64,000 nucleotides of DNA, from contig CM060733.1 in NCBI GenBank assembly GCA_030704615.1, positions 72,168,001-72,232,000 of the forward strand, in the 5' to 3' direction. A program made the translations under genes and the position numbers. The stretch comes from Takakia lepidozioides (taxonomy: Eukaryota; Streptophyta; Takakiopsida; Takakiales; Takakiaceae). Under the pieces are notes generated by a model that was not told the DNA's origin, did not search any database, and saw only the letters and a list, made by a program, of their open reading frames with translations. This document shows positions 1 to 10,402 of the stretch, piece after piece (the first letter of the stretch is position 1; every line of letters begins with the position of its first letter).

Positions 1-1258
1 GTCCTTTGACACCCTTCTGCACAAACTTTCAGGTTGTTGGGGTTCTTGAGCTTAAGGCCACCAATTCAGTGTAGGATTCTCTGTAGGGGACTCCCGCAGG
101 AAGTGGATTAAATTGTTTCTCATGTGTGCATCTACTCTTGGTACAAGAGACATAGAACTAGAACGATGTCTGAGAGGAAGCTGATGATTCAGTTTTGGTT
201 GGTGGCTAAGCATGCGACCATCCTGATGCCCCCAGGCAGCCCAAGTACAAGCGTGTGGAGGTCTACGTGTCAGGTTGGCGCATCCGCAGAGGTTAGTGGA
301 ACTTCATGTTTCTTTTTCTCACTTTGTTTTCCTCAATTTCTCTCTTGGCCGTCTCCTTTTAGAGCTAATGAAGCTGCGTTGGCGATGGCCTGACTACTGC
401 AGCGCATTTAATGTTGTTGAAAACTATTTTTTTCCACCTGTGAATGACTGAGTGCCTAAGCCAAAGTGCTTACATGTTGTGCACTTTCCTGTTAGTAGGC
501 TTGCTGGGCTTGGGTAGAAGCCTGGCAGTACGTTATTATCAGGTGGTATCCTGCTCACAGGTGACCAACAAAACACGGATTCCATTCATGTGGTGTTACG
601 TTTTGCAAAGCATATCACACAGATCAATGTTTTCCATCATGGTTGGGGTTTGTGGCAGTGGCAGGCAGGGATGCATGTGAGGTAAAGATGGTGCAGCAGG
701 AAGACATGGGCATGCAACGTGACATGGCCAAGGTGGCCTTCCGCCGAGGCATTTGGACTTATATCCTCAGAATTTGGACCTGAATCTACGCCAATATGGC
801 AAGCCTCAACTTCACCCTGGCCTCAACGCTGTGTCCCTTGCTCACAAGGTGCTTTCTCTACCACGAGTGACAACTTTAGTTGTAAATAGTAGCACTGGTT
901 GGCTCGGGTAAACATTCAAATACATGGGTATAGACATTGTTGTGTCACATGTGAAATGGCATCGCTTCGTCCATGAGTATTTCATAATCATCAGATGGAT
1001 CTATCTAGTTTGATCTCTTCAAGACAGGCCAGAACCGGGGGTCCTTGTCTAACTCAAACTACATTTTGCACTAAACATCTCGCAAATCTGAACTATGGAT
1101 GCTACAGGTACCAGTCACAGTAAAGGAAAGATTTCTCAGCCGCTATGATGCCAAGTTTCTGCAACGATGATTCTTTTCAATCAGCTGGTAATGTTGTGCC
1201 AGAAGTTAGTGAGATGAAATGTTAAGTTAGTAATACCTTTTATGGCCATTGAGAATAA
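1..1258. other. Unassigned stretch, no supported gene
   Basis: Short open frames occur around 124-393 and 444-680 on the plus strand, but none shows a recognisable domain and none continues across a plausible splice junction. Composition is mixed and no repeat family found elsewhere in the window appears here. It may hold host gene fragments or intron sequence that I cannot identify. Confidence 0.4.
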
Positions 1259-1597
1259 TTGCAGATGCCAGAGAACTTGGAGAGTGAGAGGGCACTGATG
1301 GGACAGGATGCAAGTAAGGTGGGAAAGGATGACAAGAGTGGCAACGTCCCAGAAGAGATATCCAGCAGTTCCCAAGTTGTAAAGGGGGAGGTTTCCAGTG
1401 ATGATACACAAGGAAATAATCCCGAGAGGAATGAGTTCAATGACTGGCTGAAGATGTTGCCAGTGCAGGCTTCTCTCCTCAAGTGTAGTCTTCAAACCTG
1501 CAGTGCTACTTTAAGCAAGCTTCTTTCGGGCAAGGTTCACCTTCTTCAGAAAGTTTCTTCAGTTTCTCAATTTTTCAATGCTTTGAGGCCCCTGTAA
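1259..1597 (+). CDS. Unrecognised hydrophilic ORF, possible exon
   Basis: This open frame of about 112 codons directly follows an acceptor-like sequence (aattgcag ending at 1264). The product is rich in Ser, Glu, Asp and Lys in its first half and ends in a Leu/Ser-rich segment. No signal peptide, membrane span or known motif is visible. I do not recognise it. It could be a terminal exon of a host gene or chance coding capacity; the acceptor-like start is the only supporting sign. Confidence 0.2.
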   Translation: MQMPENLESERALMGQDASKVGKDDKSGNVPEEISSSSQVVKGEVSSDDTQGNNPERNEFNDWLKMLPVQASLLKCSLQTCSATLSKLLSGKVHLLQKVSSVSQFFNALRPL

Positions 1598-1890
1598 ATA
1601 TGGTTACAATCATGGACCTTGTCCATATGAAGGAGCTCCATATTTGTTTACATGGGCAGCAGTGCTGGTGGCCCAGTGTTTGGGAGGGCAGTGGGCACCT
1701 TGCAATCATGGATGCCACAACCTTGGGAGCCTGCAGTAGATGAGGTTCGCTGCAAGCTGGAGCTCTTTATGGAAAGCATCACCTCTTTTGGATTTGACTT
1801 GTATGATCAGACATTAGGAGGGGTGTAAGTGAGAGGACACACATGCATAGATTTGGGTGTGCGTCTTGAAGGTGAGGTGGGAGCATTCAG

Positions 1891-1950
1891 ATCCTGATTT
1901 TGGATACTGATGTTACTGACAGTGTTATCGGTGAAGGTTGTGTCATCAAG
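1891..1950 (+). pseudogene. ADP-glucose pyrophosphorylase small-subunit exon remnant
   Basis: Reading from 1894, the peptide LDTDVTDSVIGEGCVIK is followed by an in-phase donor-like GTAGGT at 1951. Established knowledge: plant and algal AGPase small subunits (starch synthesis, plastid) carry almost exactly this peptide at the start of the C-terminal beta-helix domain, differing here by one Ala-to-Thr change. The large subunit differs at this position, so the small subunit is favoured. No neighbouring AGPase exon is visible within several hundred bases on either side, so this looks like an isolated captured or decayed exon rather than a working gene. Identity is fairly certain for so short a match; function here is doubtful. 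Confidence 0.65.
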
Positions 1951-2645
1951 GTAGGTTTATTTTGACAGTCGACAATTCGGGGGATTCCTGCTGAGCTAGC
2001 CTTTCTGCCATCTTTGCTGCATAGTCAGGAAGACACAGGTTTGGGTGGGGTGAAGAGAACAGCAGCTGCTTTTCGGCGCATTGCTCGCTATCCGTCGAAG
2101 GTCCATCTCCGTCTTGCCGTCACCCTTGCAGAAAATGAGGAGTCGCCCCACATCATCCGCGATTGCATTTGCCAGCGATATGGCAGAGCTGATGTGAGAA
2201 AGCTTCCGAACATTCCAATCTGGCACAACACCCTCTGCTCCAGGTAGAAATTGGGAGGATCTTTCTTTAGTTGGCATCGGTTCTATTGGTGGCATTATGT
2301 TGTGGGTTTGGTATTGGTCACCCTATCTTATCCATCTTCTTTTTCATATGGTGCTTACCTTTGGACCCTTTTCCATTTATAGACCTACCTAACTCGAAAG
2401 GCGTAATGCTAAAAATGCTTTGTTGGTATTTGCTCATATGCCACATGGACACATGGACAGTAGAGACAGCAATAAGCAAGATAACCCTATTGTAGCCTCT
2501 CTGTAAATTTTCCATAATTTTTTTGTAAGTATAGTTTGTTTCAAGTTTTGCATGTTTCAATGTATCTAATTATTCCATGTTTTTTTAATGTTTTGATGTT
2601 TTTGAGCAAGAGCTTATACAATCGTACGTTCATGTATTGATCGTG
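1951..2645. other. Unassigned stretch with short open frames
   Basis: Open frames exist on both strands around 1996-2295 and 2271-2560, but they overlap each other antisense and show no recognisable motif. From about 2500 the sequence becomes T-rich. I see no supported feature. Confidence 0.4.
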
Positions 2646-2782
2646 GATACTCTTGAGCAATCAGCAAAGGTCACTTGGTATTTACCGAAGTGACAGAGCA
2701 AGAGCTTTATGATACTCTTGAGCAATCAGCAATCAGCAAGGGTCACTTGGTATTTACCGAAATGACAGAGCAAGAGCTTTAT
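2646..2782. repeat. Two-copy tandem repeat of about 65-72 bp
   Basis: Units at 2646-2710 and 2711-2782 both begin gatactcttgagcaatcagc and end gacagagcaagagctttat. The second unit has an extra internal seven-base duplication (atcagca). The repeat is translated in a short open frame, but the duplication more likely reflects replication slippage than a protein repeat. Confidence 0.8.
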
Positions 2783-3779
2783 GATAAGCTTATAAACGAT
2801 TGCATTGTTCCATGTTTAAAAAATCTTTGTTTATCCCACACAAGTGCATGGACTTATTAGAAGATAATGCATCATTGATTATCTAAGCTGATTCTAGTAT
2901 AGATCTTGAGTATAAATAGGAAGAGCTCGAAAGGGAACAACTTGTTGTATTTCTATGGTTGGGTAGCTTGCATGCATTTGCATTGCCAAATCACGGACTA
3001 ACATATACAGCATTATCATGTTCTCAAAAAAACTAAATTTGTTCCTCTTAGCTCATTTTCAAATCTACAATTTCCATGTAGAGGATAGAGTACTCAAAGT
3101 AATACACAAACTAGAAACAATACACCAAATTTATAGCATCTATATTGTATAAATCTAATAATACAATCATTGAATATCTATTCAATGCACAACTACTATT
3201 ATGAACATTATGAAGAACTATAAATCTACAATCATCATTTTACAATCGATTTACAACTACAATAAGGCAGGGCTTACAAGTATTCCATGCGTTTGTTTTG
3301 TTTGTTTTGTAGATTTGAGATGTCCCCAACATTTGAGATGTCTAGCCCTGGTGCTTGGTACCATTGGAAAGCCCTCAACGAGGAGGGGTGCACGGGCTTG
3401 GTCTTATGATTGTTGGACCTGTGGTGTGGGAGATGTGGAATTTCAAGTACTTTGGGTTCGCTGGAAATTCCCGAAAAATAGCAAAGTGGAATTCCTGGGA
3501 CAATGGTTGGAGCCTCCAGATGAGAGATATCAAGGGAAAGGTCTCCGGTTCAAATCTGGTCATAGGCTCTGTGGAAAAAAAAAATGCATTTGGACTTAGA
3601 TGACATTGGACCTTTGGGCCAGGACCCTTAGGCCAATGGCAGAGGCTACCCTAGAGGTCGCACTTGGGCCTCGACATAGGAGACGCATTTGCATACATAG
3701 GAGATTGCACTTGGGCTAAGATGACACTTGACACTTGGGCCAACGGCACAGGCTACCCTAGTATATATGAATCGAGAGG
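2783..3779. other. AT-rich unassigned stretch with small direct repeats
   Basis: Positions 2840-3300 are AT-rich without coding potential. A moderate open frame (3201-3599) has no recognisable motif. Near 3629-3655 and 3737-3760 two near-identical segments (core gcaNaggctaccctag) flank the broken end of Gypsy copy 1, so the break may lie in older repeat debris. Confidence 0.35.
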
Positions 3780-5818
3780 GCAATCGAGGTCGATGCACGC
3801 GAGATCCCACCGCTGCTGCATCCAATAGCACTGCCAATCCAATCCAAGACCGCACCTGATGCACACTGGCCATAACCCTGGCCCAAAAATCCCCCATAAG
3901 AGGAACATTCTCCAAGATATAGCCTAGAGGTTGTACTTGTCTCGTCTGCAAGTCCCGCAACACTCGCAACATCTCCCAAAACAAATGCGATCATGCATCA
4001 TCCAAGCCATTCCCATGACCTGCGGGAGAGTGTCCTTGGCAAGGCCATCCGGCTATCACCAAATCAATGGCACCATGCCGGTCCAAATCATCCGCCCCTA
4101 GCAAGGTAATGTCTGCTGGCAAGGCCTTTTGATACCCTTGAATTGCTGAGAGAGACAACAACTCAGGATACCGGTGTGTGAGCAAGGCGATGTGGCGCAT
4201 AGAAATACGCCGAGCTATCTCATCCTTCTCCACATACAAGTACTTGTGTACTTTAATCCCTGCTTGCAATAATCCTGCAAGCCCAGTGCTCATGCCCCCA
4301 AACAGGTCTAGTAAACAAATCCCTAAGTCAGGTGGTTGCCAGATGATGGGCACCGTGTCCAAAGGAGCTAACTCAGGAGGTCCAGGTGATGTCACTGAAC
4401 TCCCCTCACTCACCAATGGAAAGGCCTCCTGCCATGCTTGGTGCACACACTCGTCTGCTACTCGATGCAAATTCCTAACCGTACCACACAGTGAAATATG
4501 CACAGGCACATGAGGAAGCAAATCAGCCTTGTATGCCAATTGTTTGTCCTCATCAGGTGATGGCCTATCATCTGCATGGCTATTGCCCTCCAAGAGCTCA
4601 CCACCCCAAGCCACCACCCCTGAGAATGCAGCCAATGTGAGCATCATGTTCCTATGATCCACCACTACATTCCCAATAAACCGCACTGGGAGCAGTGCAC
4701 GTCGGCCATCTCCTGACTGCCATTCCGGCCTGTAGGATGCCGGTTCCTCCCAAAAGTTCAGAGTGAATCCCATAGGGTATAACACCGCCCCACCAACAAG
4801 CACATCATAACAATGACTTTAGCTCTCATGACTGAGCCGTCCGTAGGATGATCCGGCTGCAATCGAATGAAGAGCTCATGGCGTGTAATCCCTCGTGCCT
4901 TCTCTAAACCTCCCAAAGATGTTTGAATTTGGAAAGGGCAAGGCTCTAAATCCGCCTCTGTAAGGCCCAAGCTTGCAATTGATGTTCTTCCCAACATCAA
5001 TGGCTGTGCTCCCGAGTCCAACAAGACCCGCAGTGGCCTATACCTCCTCCCGGCTGGGCCACCCAACTGGCAGCTATACTCTGTGAGAGTAGTGATGCAT
5101 CGGCACTATCTGCGGGGATAGCGGATAAGGTGCAATGCATAAATGCCCTGGATTCAAGGGTCAAGACTCAACAGTCTTTCACATTGGCTGAGACAGTGCC
5201 AACTACGCCATCGATGGTACCCGCTCGCCCAAGTGTGTCAGAGGTAGAGCCACGAGTACCAGTGGGGAGAGTTGGTGTGGCTCGGGAAATGCCAGTGGGT
5301 GATGCTGCAAAGCAAGGTACAGCTAGTACATTGTTGGGGGCGGCTACGGCAATTTGCCAAGCTCCATTGTTTTCTACCACGACAATTGCAATGTCGGGGA
5401 TGTGGCCAGCTGCAGTGTTTAGACTGAAACACACCATCCTGATTGTCCACCATGACTACCCCAGGAGTCACCATACTACGCTCAATGGCTGGCCTAGCTG
5501 GCAACTCCTGCAACCTTGCAGCTGCCGATTGCCATGGCGCAACTGTCGACTTGCTTCCCCCCTTTATGGATCAGAATCCACATCTGCTCCTCTTGGCTCA
5601 GGAGCACGCGTTGCTGCTCGAGTGATAGCAGCTGCAGAGTCCACATGCAATGGTCTTGTAAGTGCGGCTCCACACATGAAGCCCATACCAATCTGGTCTT
5701 CCCTAGGTATAAGAGGTTGTGCAGGTGGGGCTTGAACCTCAGGCTTTGGAGCTGGTGCAACATGAGTAGTGGCCATGGTAGCAAGACGTTGCTCTAGCTG
5801 GGCAAGCCTATCCACCAT
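3780..5818 (-). pseudogene. Retropepsin-DNA methyltransferase polyprotein, copy 1 (broken)
   Basis: In minus-strand order the sequence holds an N-terminal coiled segment starting at 5818, then a retropepsin with LLDSGAQP (about 5010) and a DVLVGGAVLYP-type flap end (about 4790), then a C5 methyltransferase with DLFGGMSTGL (motif I), VEKDE (motif II), GWPCQGHS with the catalytic Cys (motif IV, about 4040), ENVPLM (motif VI) and HRPRL (motif VIII, about 3795). One in-frame TGA at 3989-3991 lies where copy 2 has Arg (CGA), so it looks like a C-to-T nonsense change. Other faults are a stop near 5564, a frame change near 4800-4850 and the inverted block at 5083-5430. The motif IX/X end is absent. 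Known role of the family: self-encoded DNA cytosine methylation by a retroelement; this copy cannot make the protein. Confidence 0.85.
5083..5430 (+). other. Inverted and displaced internal block of copy 1
   Basis: Reading the plus strand gives a continuous frame with QSFTLAETV, LLGAATAICQAPLF and AVFRL. These match residues about 92-175 of the copy 2 retropepsin-methyltransferase protein, whose gene runs on the minus strand. In copy 1 the flanking pieces remain on the minus strand: the preceding linker ends near 5560 and the following piece (ELPARPAIERSM to NQDGVF) occupies about 5513-5432. The block therefore sits downstream of its normal position and in opposite orientation. Two successive inversions would explain this order. 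Confidence 0.8.
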
Positions 5819-5833
5819 GCCTTGGTCATGACC

Positions 5834-7192
5834 TTAACCTTGACCTTGTGCTCCTTGGTTTTGGTTACGACCTCCACCGCGACCTTTGCCTCCTCTACCT
5901 CTCTGGACTACATTGCCTCGTCCTCGGCCACCATTGTTCCCTTGGAACTGGCTTGGCCGTAGCTCAAGATGCAAGTCATAACAATGGGCCTCTTCATGCC
6001 CAAACTTGCCACAATGCCCACACTGTAGTTGTGTAGGCTGTGCCTGTGCCGGCCCTTTGCCTTTCTCCGGGCAATCTCTCTTAACATGGGGTCCTCCACA
6101 ATCCCAACATGTCACACCCGACTGTTGTTGGCCTGAGAATGAAGGAATTGACCTGTGCAATTGAGATCCTCTCTGTCCTTCCCTAGGCTTCACTTGAGCC
6201 ACCTTGTTGCCTTGAGCACGTTGGGGTAGTGGTTGTTGTTGGCTAGGAGTCCCACTTCGTTGTGTCTCCTTACCAAACCCCACCATGACCACTCGCTCCT
6301 CCATTATATTGAATTCTATCCGCTCTGCCAGCAAAAACACATTTGTTAAGGTGGGTTGGTCCACGTGTAGGAGAGTTGCATCCCGCACCCTTCTCCTTAG
6401 CTCCTTGTCCAATATCCCATACCAGAATTGGACTGCTTGAGCTTCCGTAACCCCTTGGGTCACATTTATCAATCGCCTCATGCGCGTGTAAGCCTCCATC
6501 AAACTCTCAGTAGGCCTCCGCTGGAACTCTTGCAAGCTCCGCAACTTCTCCGTCCTTATCCCTTGGTAGTTTCTCCTCAACTCCTCGAAAAACTCCACAA
6601 CTGGGTTAAAGGCAGGTACGGGTGCTGGTGTTGCAGCAGGAGCTTGAATGGATTTCCCAGCTCCATCTTTACTTGTCCCACTACTAGTGCTTGCAGTTGG
6701 GGATGTTGGTGTAGCTGCTGGTGCCGCCACTGCCCTTGTGCCTCTAGTGATAGAGATATAGTCGGGTGACCAATATTGTCGCCACTCCTCAATCTCCACC
6801 TCATTTCCCCGCCTAAACTCATGATAGTCATCGTCAAGGTGCTGAAACAGCCCCTTCCATGCCATAAAAGGCGTAAACAGTTGTGGATTGCGCATCTGCT
6901 GCAAATCACACCAACTATCAAACTCATGTATGAAATCATCAAGCTCGATGGTGCCCACAACTCCCGAGTACCGACGTGGCCCCTTGGTAGCTCCATACAT
7001 TTCCTCCATCGTATCCCACAACAATGGCACGGATATCGTTTGCACCCTCGGCGAGAATCCTCCTAACTCTGAGTCTGAACCTTCATTAGAAGACACTGAA
7101 GGTGAAGGTGGCTTAAACCGCACACCTCGTCTTGTATACCCACTAGTATCGCTGGTGCTCGTGCCGGCACTCTCCTCAGCAACTGGTGGCAC
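5834..7192 (-). CDS. gag: Gypsy Gag with two CCHC zinc knuckles, copy 1
   Basis: An uninterrupted 452-codon frame. Residues 1-55 are Ser/Thr-rich. A capsid-like helical core spans about residues 75-125 and 190-300 (RNYQGIRTEKLRSLQEF, then QFWYGILDKELRRRV). The C-terminal third has two zinc knuckles, CWDCGGPHVKRDC and CGHCGKFGHEEAHC, and then a Gly/Arg/Gln-rich tail. Gag packages element RNA in cytoplasmic particles. It ends in TAA at 5834-5836; the next frame (ATG at 5818) is in the same phase, and copy 2 reads through this region without a stop. The TAA therefore probably arose from CAA, and Gag was ancestrally fused to the protease-methyltransferase. The start at 7192 is the first ATG of the frame after the leader. 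Confidence 0.85.
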   Translation of the reverse strand: MPPVAEESAGTSTSDTSGYTRRGVRFKPPSPSVSSNEGSDSELGGFSPRVQTISVPLLWDTMEEMYGATKGPRRYSGVVGTIELDDFIHEFDSWCDLQQMRNPQLFTPFMAWKGLFQHLDDDYHEFRRGNEVEIEEWRQYWSPDYISITRGTRAVAAPAATPTSPTASTSSGTSKDGAGKSIQAPAATPAPVPAFNPVVEFFEELRRNYQGIRTEKLRSLQEFQRRPTESLMEAYTRMRRLINVTQGVTEAQAVQFWYGILDKELRRRVRDATLLHVDQPTLTNVFLLAERIEFNIMEERVVMVGFGKETQRSGTPSQQQPLPQRAQGNKVAQVKPREGQRGSQLHRSIPSFSGQQQSGVTCWDCGGPHVKRDCPEKGKGPAQAQPTQLQCGHCGKFGHEEAHCYDLHLELRPSQFQGNNGGRGRGNVVQRGRGGKGRGGGRNQNQGAQGQG

Positions 7193-7310
7193 CTCCGTGA
7201 TGAAAACTCACACTCAAACCGACTATCAACCTGTCTCTTAGCCCCTTTCCACAAGGTAACCGGGTAGAGAACCTGTTGCGGCTTATGGTTTGGAATACTA
7301 GGTTCCTATT

Positions 7311-7916
7311 CTGAACCTGCACCTGCACCTGCATCCACCACAGGCACTCCTATGGTCTACTAGTCATCAACCCAGCCTCACCATAAGAGAAACAATGATG
7401 GTCTGCTGGTCATCACCCTAGCCTCACCACTGACAGCACGCTCTAGGATTGGCCGGCCACAATATTTCCGGCACTACCACCTATAAAAGCAAGCGCCCAA
7501 ACCAAACTAGCATGGCGCACAGTCAAGCATGCATGTGTGGGAAGAGGATCCAAACACAGGAAACTCAAACAACAACACCTCCCACAGCTTAAATCAATCG
7601 ATCTCCTTGCGGCTTCAATAAACCTGCAAGATGGCCAAGTCTCTATCCAAACTAGCCCTGCCTCCGCTTACGGAAAAGCTTTGGCCTACAAGAATGATGG
7701 AAGACTATAGAGAAGGGAAGCTAAAGCAATCTATAAGCCCAGAATGCTCTCATCCCATTACTCCTCATATCTTCACACTCACTCTTGCTCAAGCAATAGA
7801 TAAAACTATCCTTAAAGAACCTCTCAAATAACTCTCAAGAGCCCTCAAATTATTGCCATGAACTTCTGAAATCTGCCCTCAATCAGCCCCTCACATCCAG
7901 TGACGATGAAGACTGT
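7311..7916. other. Stretch with plus-strand TATA-like site and a short ORF
   Basis: A plausible plus-strand TATA box (cctataaaagcaag, about 7480-7494) lies about 140 bp upstream of a 66-codon frame starting at 7631 (MAKSLSKLALPPLTEKLWP). I do not recognise the product. The stretch also adjoins the 5' side of Gypsy copy 1, so it may include diverged LTR sequence, although no match to the copy 2 LTR was seen. Confidence 0.3.
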
Positions 7917-8806
7917 ATGGTCCTTCCATCGTATGTTTCGAAGTCGTCCGTCACTAGGAGTGTTCAGAAGTTGGCAAACAATGAGCACACACCCTCCGAC
8001 TCAACTTCCATCCGCTCAGTAATTGACATATTGCCGAGGATGAAGACAACGGGTTCCCGCTCCAGTGACCTTCTTAGGCTTGATTACAACAAAACTCCAA
8101 TCCATTCTGTGGAAACTTTGCCTGATGTTGTGGATGGGAATGCTATCTACGAGTTCCCTCCAGTGCCGGCAGGCGCAGGCCCAGACGACATGCTGGCAGG
8201 AATGAACAGGAAACATGACGGCCACCCTTGGTGTGTCACCAAAACTTCAACGTCCAACCTGGGTGATGGAGTTCGAGTGAGATATGTATTGTGTGCTGGG
8301 CATCTTAAATGTTTCTCGAGCACATGTTACCATTACACGAGCAAAGGCACCCGGAAGGAGACTGACTGGATTGGCAATTCGTTGACCCCATTTTGGCCTC
8401 AAGGTAGAGTTCCTGCAGGGACGTTCAAGTGTGCCCATTGCAACGCAGCCCCTACGTGTATGGCAGTGTGCAACGCCAAGCAGTACTACGTCGGGACCGT
8501 CGGCCCAGCGTGCACCAGAGCATGCATTCACATCGGAAAGCATGACCACCCCGTCGCCAGAGGCAATTGCAGAGTCGCTTTTCAACAAGCCCACGATATT
8601 ATCAAAGAGGAGGTGAGGTTCAGGCCAGGAGCAAAACCAAAGCAGATACAGCTCGCATCCACACATAGAATTGCAATTGGCAGAATAATGTCAGAGGACG
8701 GAAGCACAAGAGAGAAGCTGGGCAAGGGGGACATGAAGGAGCTGCTGGAAGCTGTCTCCCATGTGTGCAGCCCCAATGTCAGGAACCACATTGTCATTCT
8801 GGAGAA
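7917..8806 (+). pseudogene. Transposon-type Cys/His-rich N-terminal domain, 3' truncated
   Basis: The frame shows regularly spaced Cys and His residues: CAGHLKCFSSTCYHY near residues 126-140, then FKCAHCNAAPTC and MAVCNAKQYY near 170-193, then ACTRACIHIGKHDHP near 203-217. I infer a zinc-binding DNA-recognition module of the kind found at the N-terminus of Mutator-like transposases. This assignment is from overall pattern, not a decisive motif. No catalytic DDE core follows. From about 8806 the frame runs out of phase into PPR sequence whose true frame reads YAKCGSLEDASRVF, so the last 35 or so codons are not native. The gene is a fragment joined to PPR DNA. Confidence 0.5.
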
Positions 8807-8928
8807 TACCCTAGTCGATGGTATGCCAAATGTGGCAGCCTTGAAGATGCAAGTCGGGTGTTTGGCAATATGGCTAGACAAATTGTGGTCTCATGGAGTG
8901 CATGGATAGTTGAAGGAGCAGGGATAGA

Positions 8929-9043
8929 GTGTGGGTCCAGATTCATCCAAGGGGACCGGACTTCAAGCTCCATATTACCTATGATTCCCTGTGGATCGAT
9001 AGCTATAAGAAACCTGCATGGGTAGATGGTCAACTAAAGGCAC
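8929..9043 (+). pseudogene. OSB (organellar ssDNA-binding) PDF-motif exon fragment 1
   Basis: The peptide includes GPDFKLHITYDSLWIDSYKKP followed by WVDGQL. This matches the second half of the plant OSB PDF motif (Pro-Asp-Phe core, then eaLW...P.WV..QL), which binds single-stranded DNA in mitochondria and plastids. It is fused at its 3' side directly to PPR sequence (tttgtttgcatttgcagtg), with no intron or linker. The same exon recurs at 10,287, 14,845 and on the minus strand near 29,440. Confidence 0.7.
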
Positions 9044-10286
9044 GTTTGTTTGCATTTGCAGTGTGTGTGCAAGCCTGGCAGTCCTGGAAAAGTGGAAAGA
9101 GGCCCATGGTGACATCGTCAAATCTGGAATTGTACCAGATGTCATTCTGAACACTGCCCAACGCGATGCTTGCAGGGTATGCACAACAAAGGCGCGGGAT
9201 GGAGGCTTTGGAGACCTATGAGCAAATGATGTGCGAAGGGGTGAAGCCCGACCACATCACGTTTGTGTGTGTTTGCAGTGCGTGTGCAAGCCTGGCAGCT
9301 CTGGAATAGGGCAAAGAGGTCCATGGTTGCATCGTCAAAGCTGGAATTGTACCAAATGTCATCCTGAACACTACCCTGGTGGACATGTATGCCAAATGTG
9401 GGAGAATTGAGGATGTGAAGGGAGTTTTCCACAATATGGTTGAACGAGTTTCGGTGTCGTGGAATGCCATGCTTGCAGGGTATGCACATCAGGGGCGCGT
9501 GATGGAGGCCTTGGAGACCTATGAGCAAATGATGTGCGAAGGGGTGAAGCCCAACCACATCACGTTTGTGTGCGTTTGCAATGCGTGTGCAAGCCTGGCA
9601 GCCCTGGAAAAGGGCAAAGAGGTGCATGGTTGCATTGCCAAAGCTGGAATTGTACCAGATGTGATTCTGAACAATACCCTCGTAGACATGTATGCCAAAT
9701 GTGGGAGCATTGAGGATGTGGAGGGAGGGTTCAACAATATGGCTGAACGAGATTTGGTGTCATGGAACACCATGCTTGTAGGATATGCACAGCAGGGGTG
9801 CGGGATGGAGGCCTGGGGGAAGGGGTGAAGCCCGACCACATCACGTTTGTGCGAAGGGTGCGGGATGGAGGCTTTGGAGACCTATGAGCAAATGATGTGC
9901 AAAGGGGTGAAAACCAACCACATCACATTTGTTTGTGTTTGCAATGTATGTGAAAGCCTGCGAGCTCTGGAAAAGGGGAAAGAGGTCCATGGTGACATTG
10001 TCAAAGGTGGAATTGTACCAGATGTCATCTTGAACACTGCCCTGGTGGACATGTATGCCAAATGTGGGTGCATTAAGGATGCGAAGGGAGTTGATTTCAG
10101 CATTATGGCTGAACGAGATGTGGTGTCGTGGAACGCGATGCTTGCAGGGGCACGGGATGGAGGCTTTGGAGCTCTATTCTAGAGTTTGTTGAGCTTGTCA
10201 CAGGCTGTCATTGTCAGCTGCTAGTAGGAAGACAAGGATGTATGCATGATTTTCTGCAGAGGCATGGATAGTTGAAGGAGCAGGGA

Positions 10287-10402
10287 TAGAGTGTGGGTCC
10301 AGATTCATCCAAGGGGACCGGACTTCAAGCTCCATATTACCTATGATTCCCTGTGGATCAATAGCTACAAGAAACCTGCATGGGTAGATGGTCAACTAAA
10401 GG
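10287..10402 (+). pseudogene. OSB PDF-motif exon fragment 2 (duplicate)
   Basis: Near-identical to the fragment at 8929-9043 as part of the tandem duplication. It encodes the same GPDFK...SLWI...KKPAWVDGQL pattern and again joins PPR sequence at the same base. Confidence 0.7.

Larger units (their letters stand above)
3780..7310 (-). mobile_element. Truncated Ty3/Gypsy DNMT element, copy 1
   Basis: Minus-strand Gag, retropepsin and cytosine methyltransferase sequence match copy 2 (40,493-50,764) in the same order at the protein level, but diverge enough to be a separate subfamily. The element breaks off near 3780 just after methyltransferase motif VIII, so reverse transcriptase, integrase and the 3' LTR are missing. 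The leader next to Gag (about 7245-7305) matches the copy 2 leader (48,808-48,858) and then diverges. An internal block (5083-5430) is inverted and displaced. The copy is dead, but its Gag frame is intact and useful for inferring the ancestral protein. Confidence 0.9.

Noticed and set aside
5130-5735. A 201-codon plus-strand ORF as a separate gene
   Set aside because: Its first part is the inverted linker block of Gypsy copy 1 and its second part is antisense to the same element.
7482-7831. A complete small plus-strand gene with TATA box
   Set aside because: The 66-codon product has no recognisable feature, and the area may be diverged LTR; kept only as an unassigned stretch.
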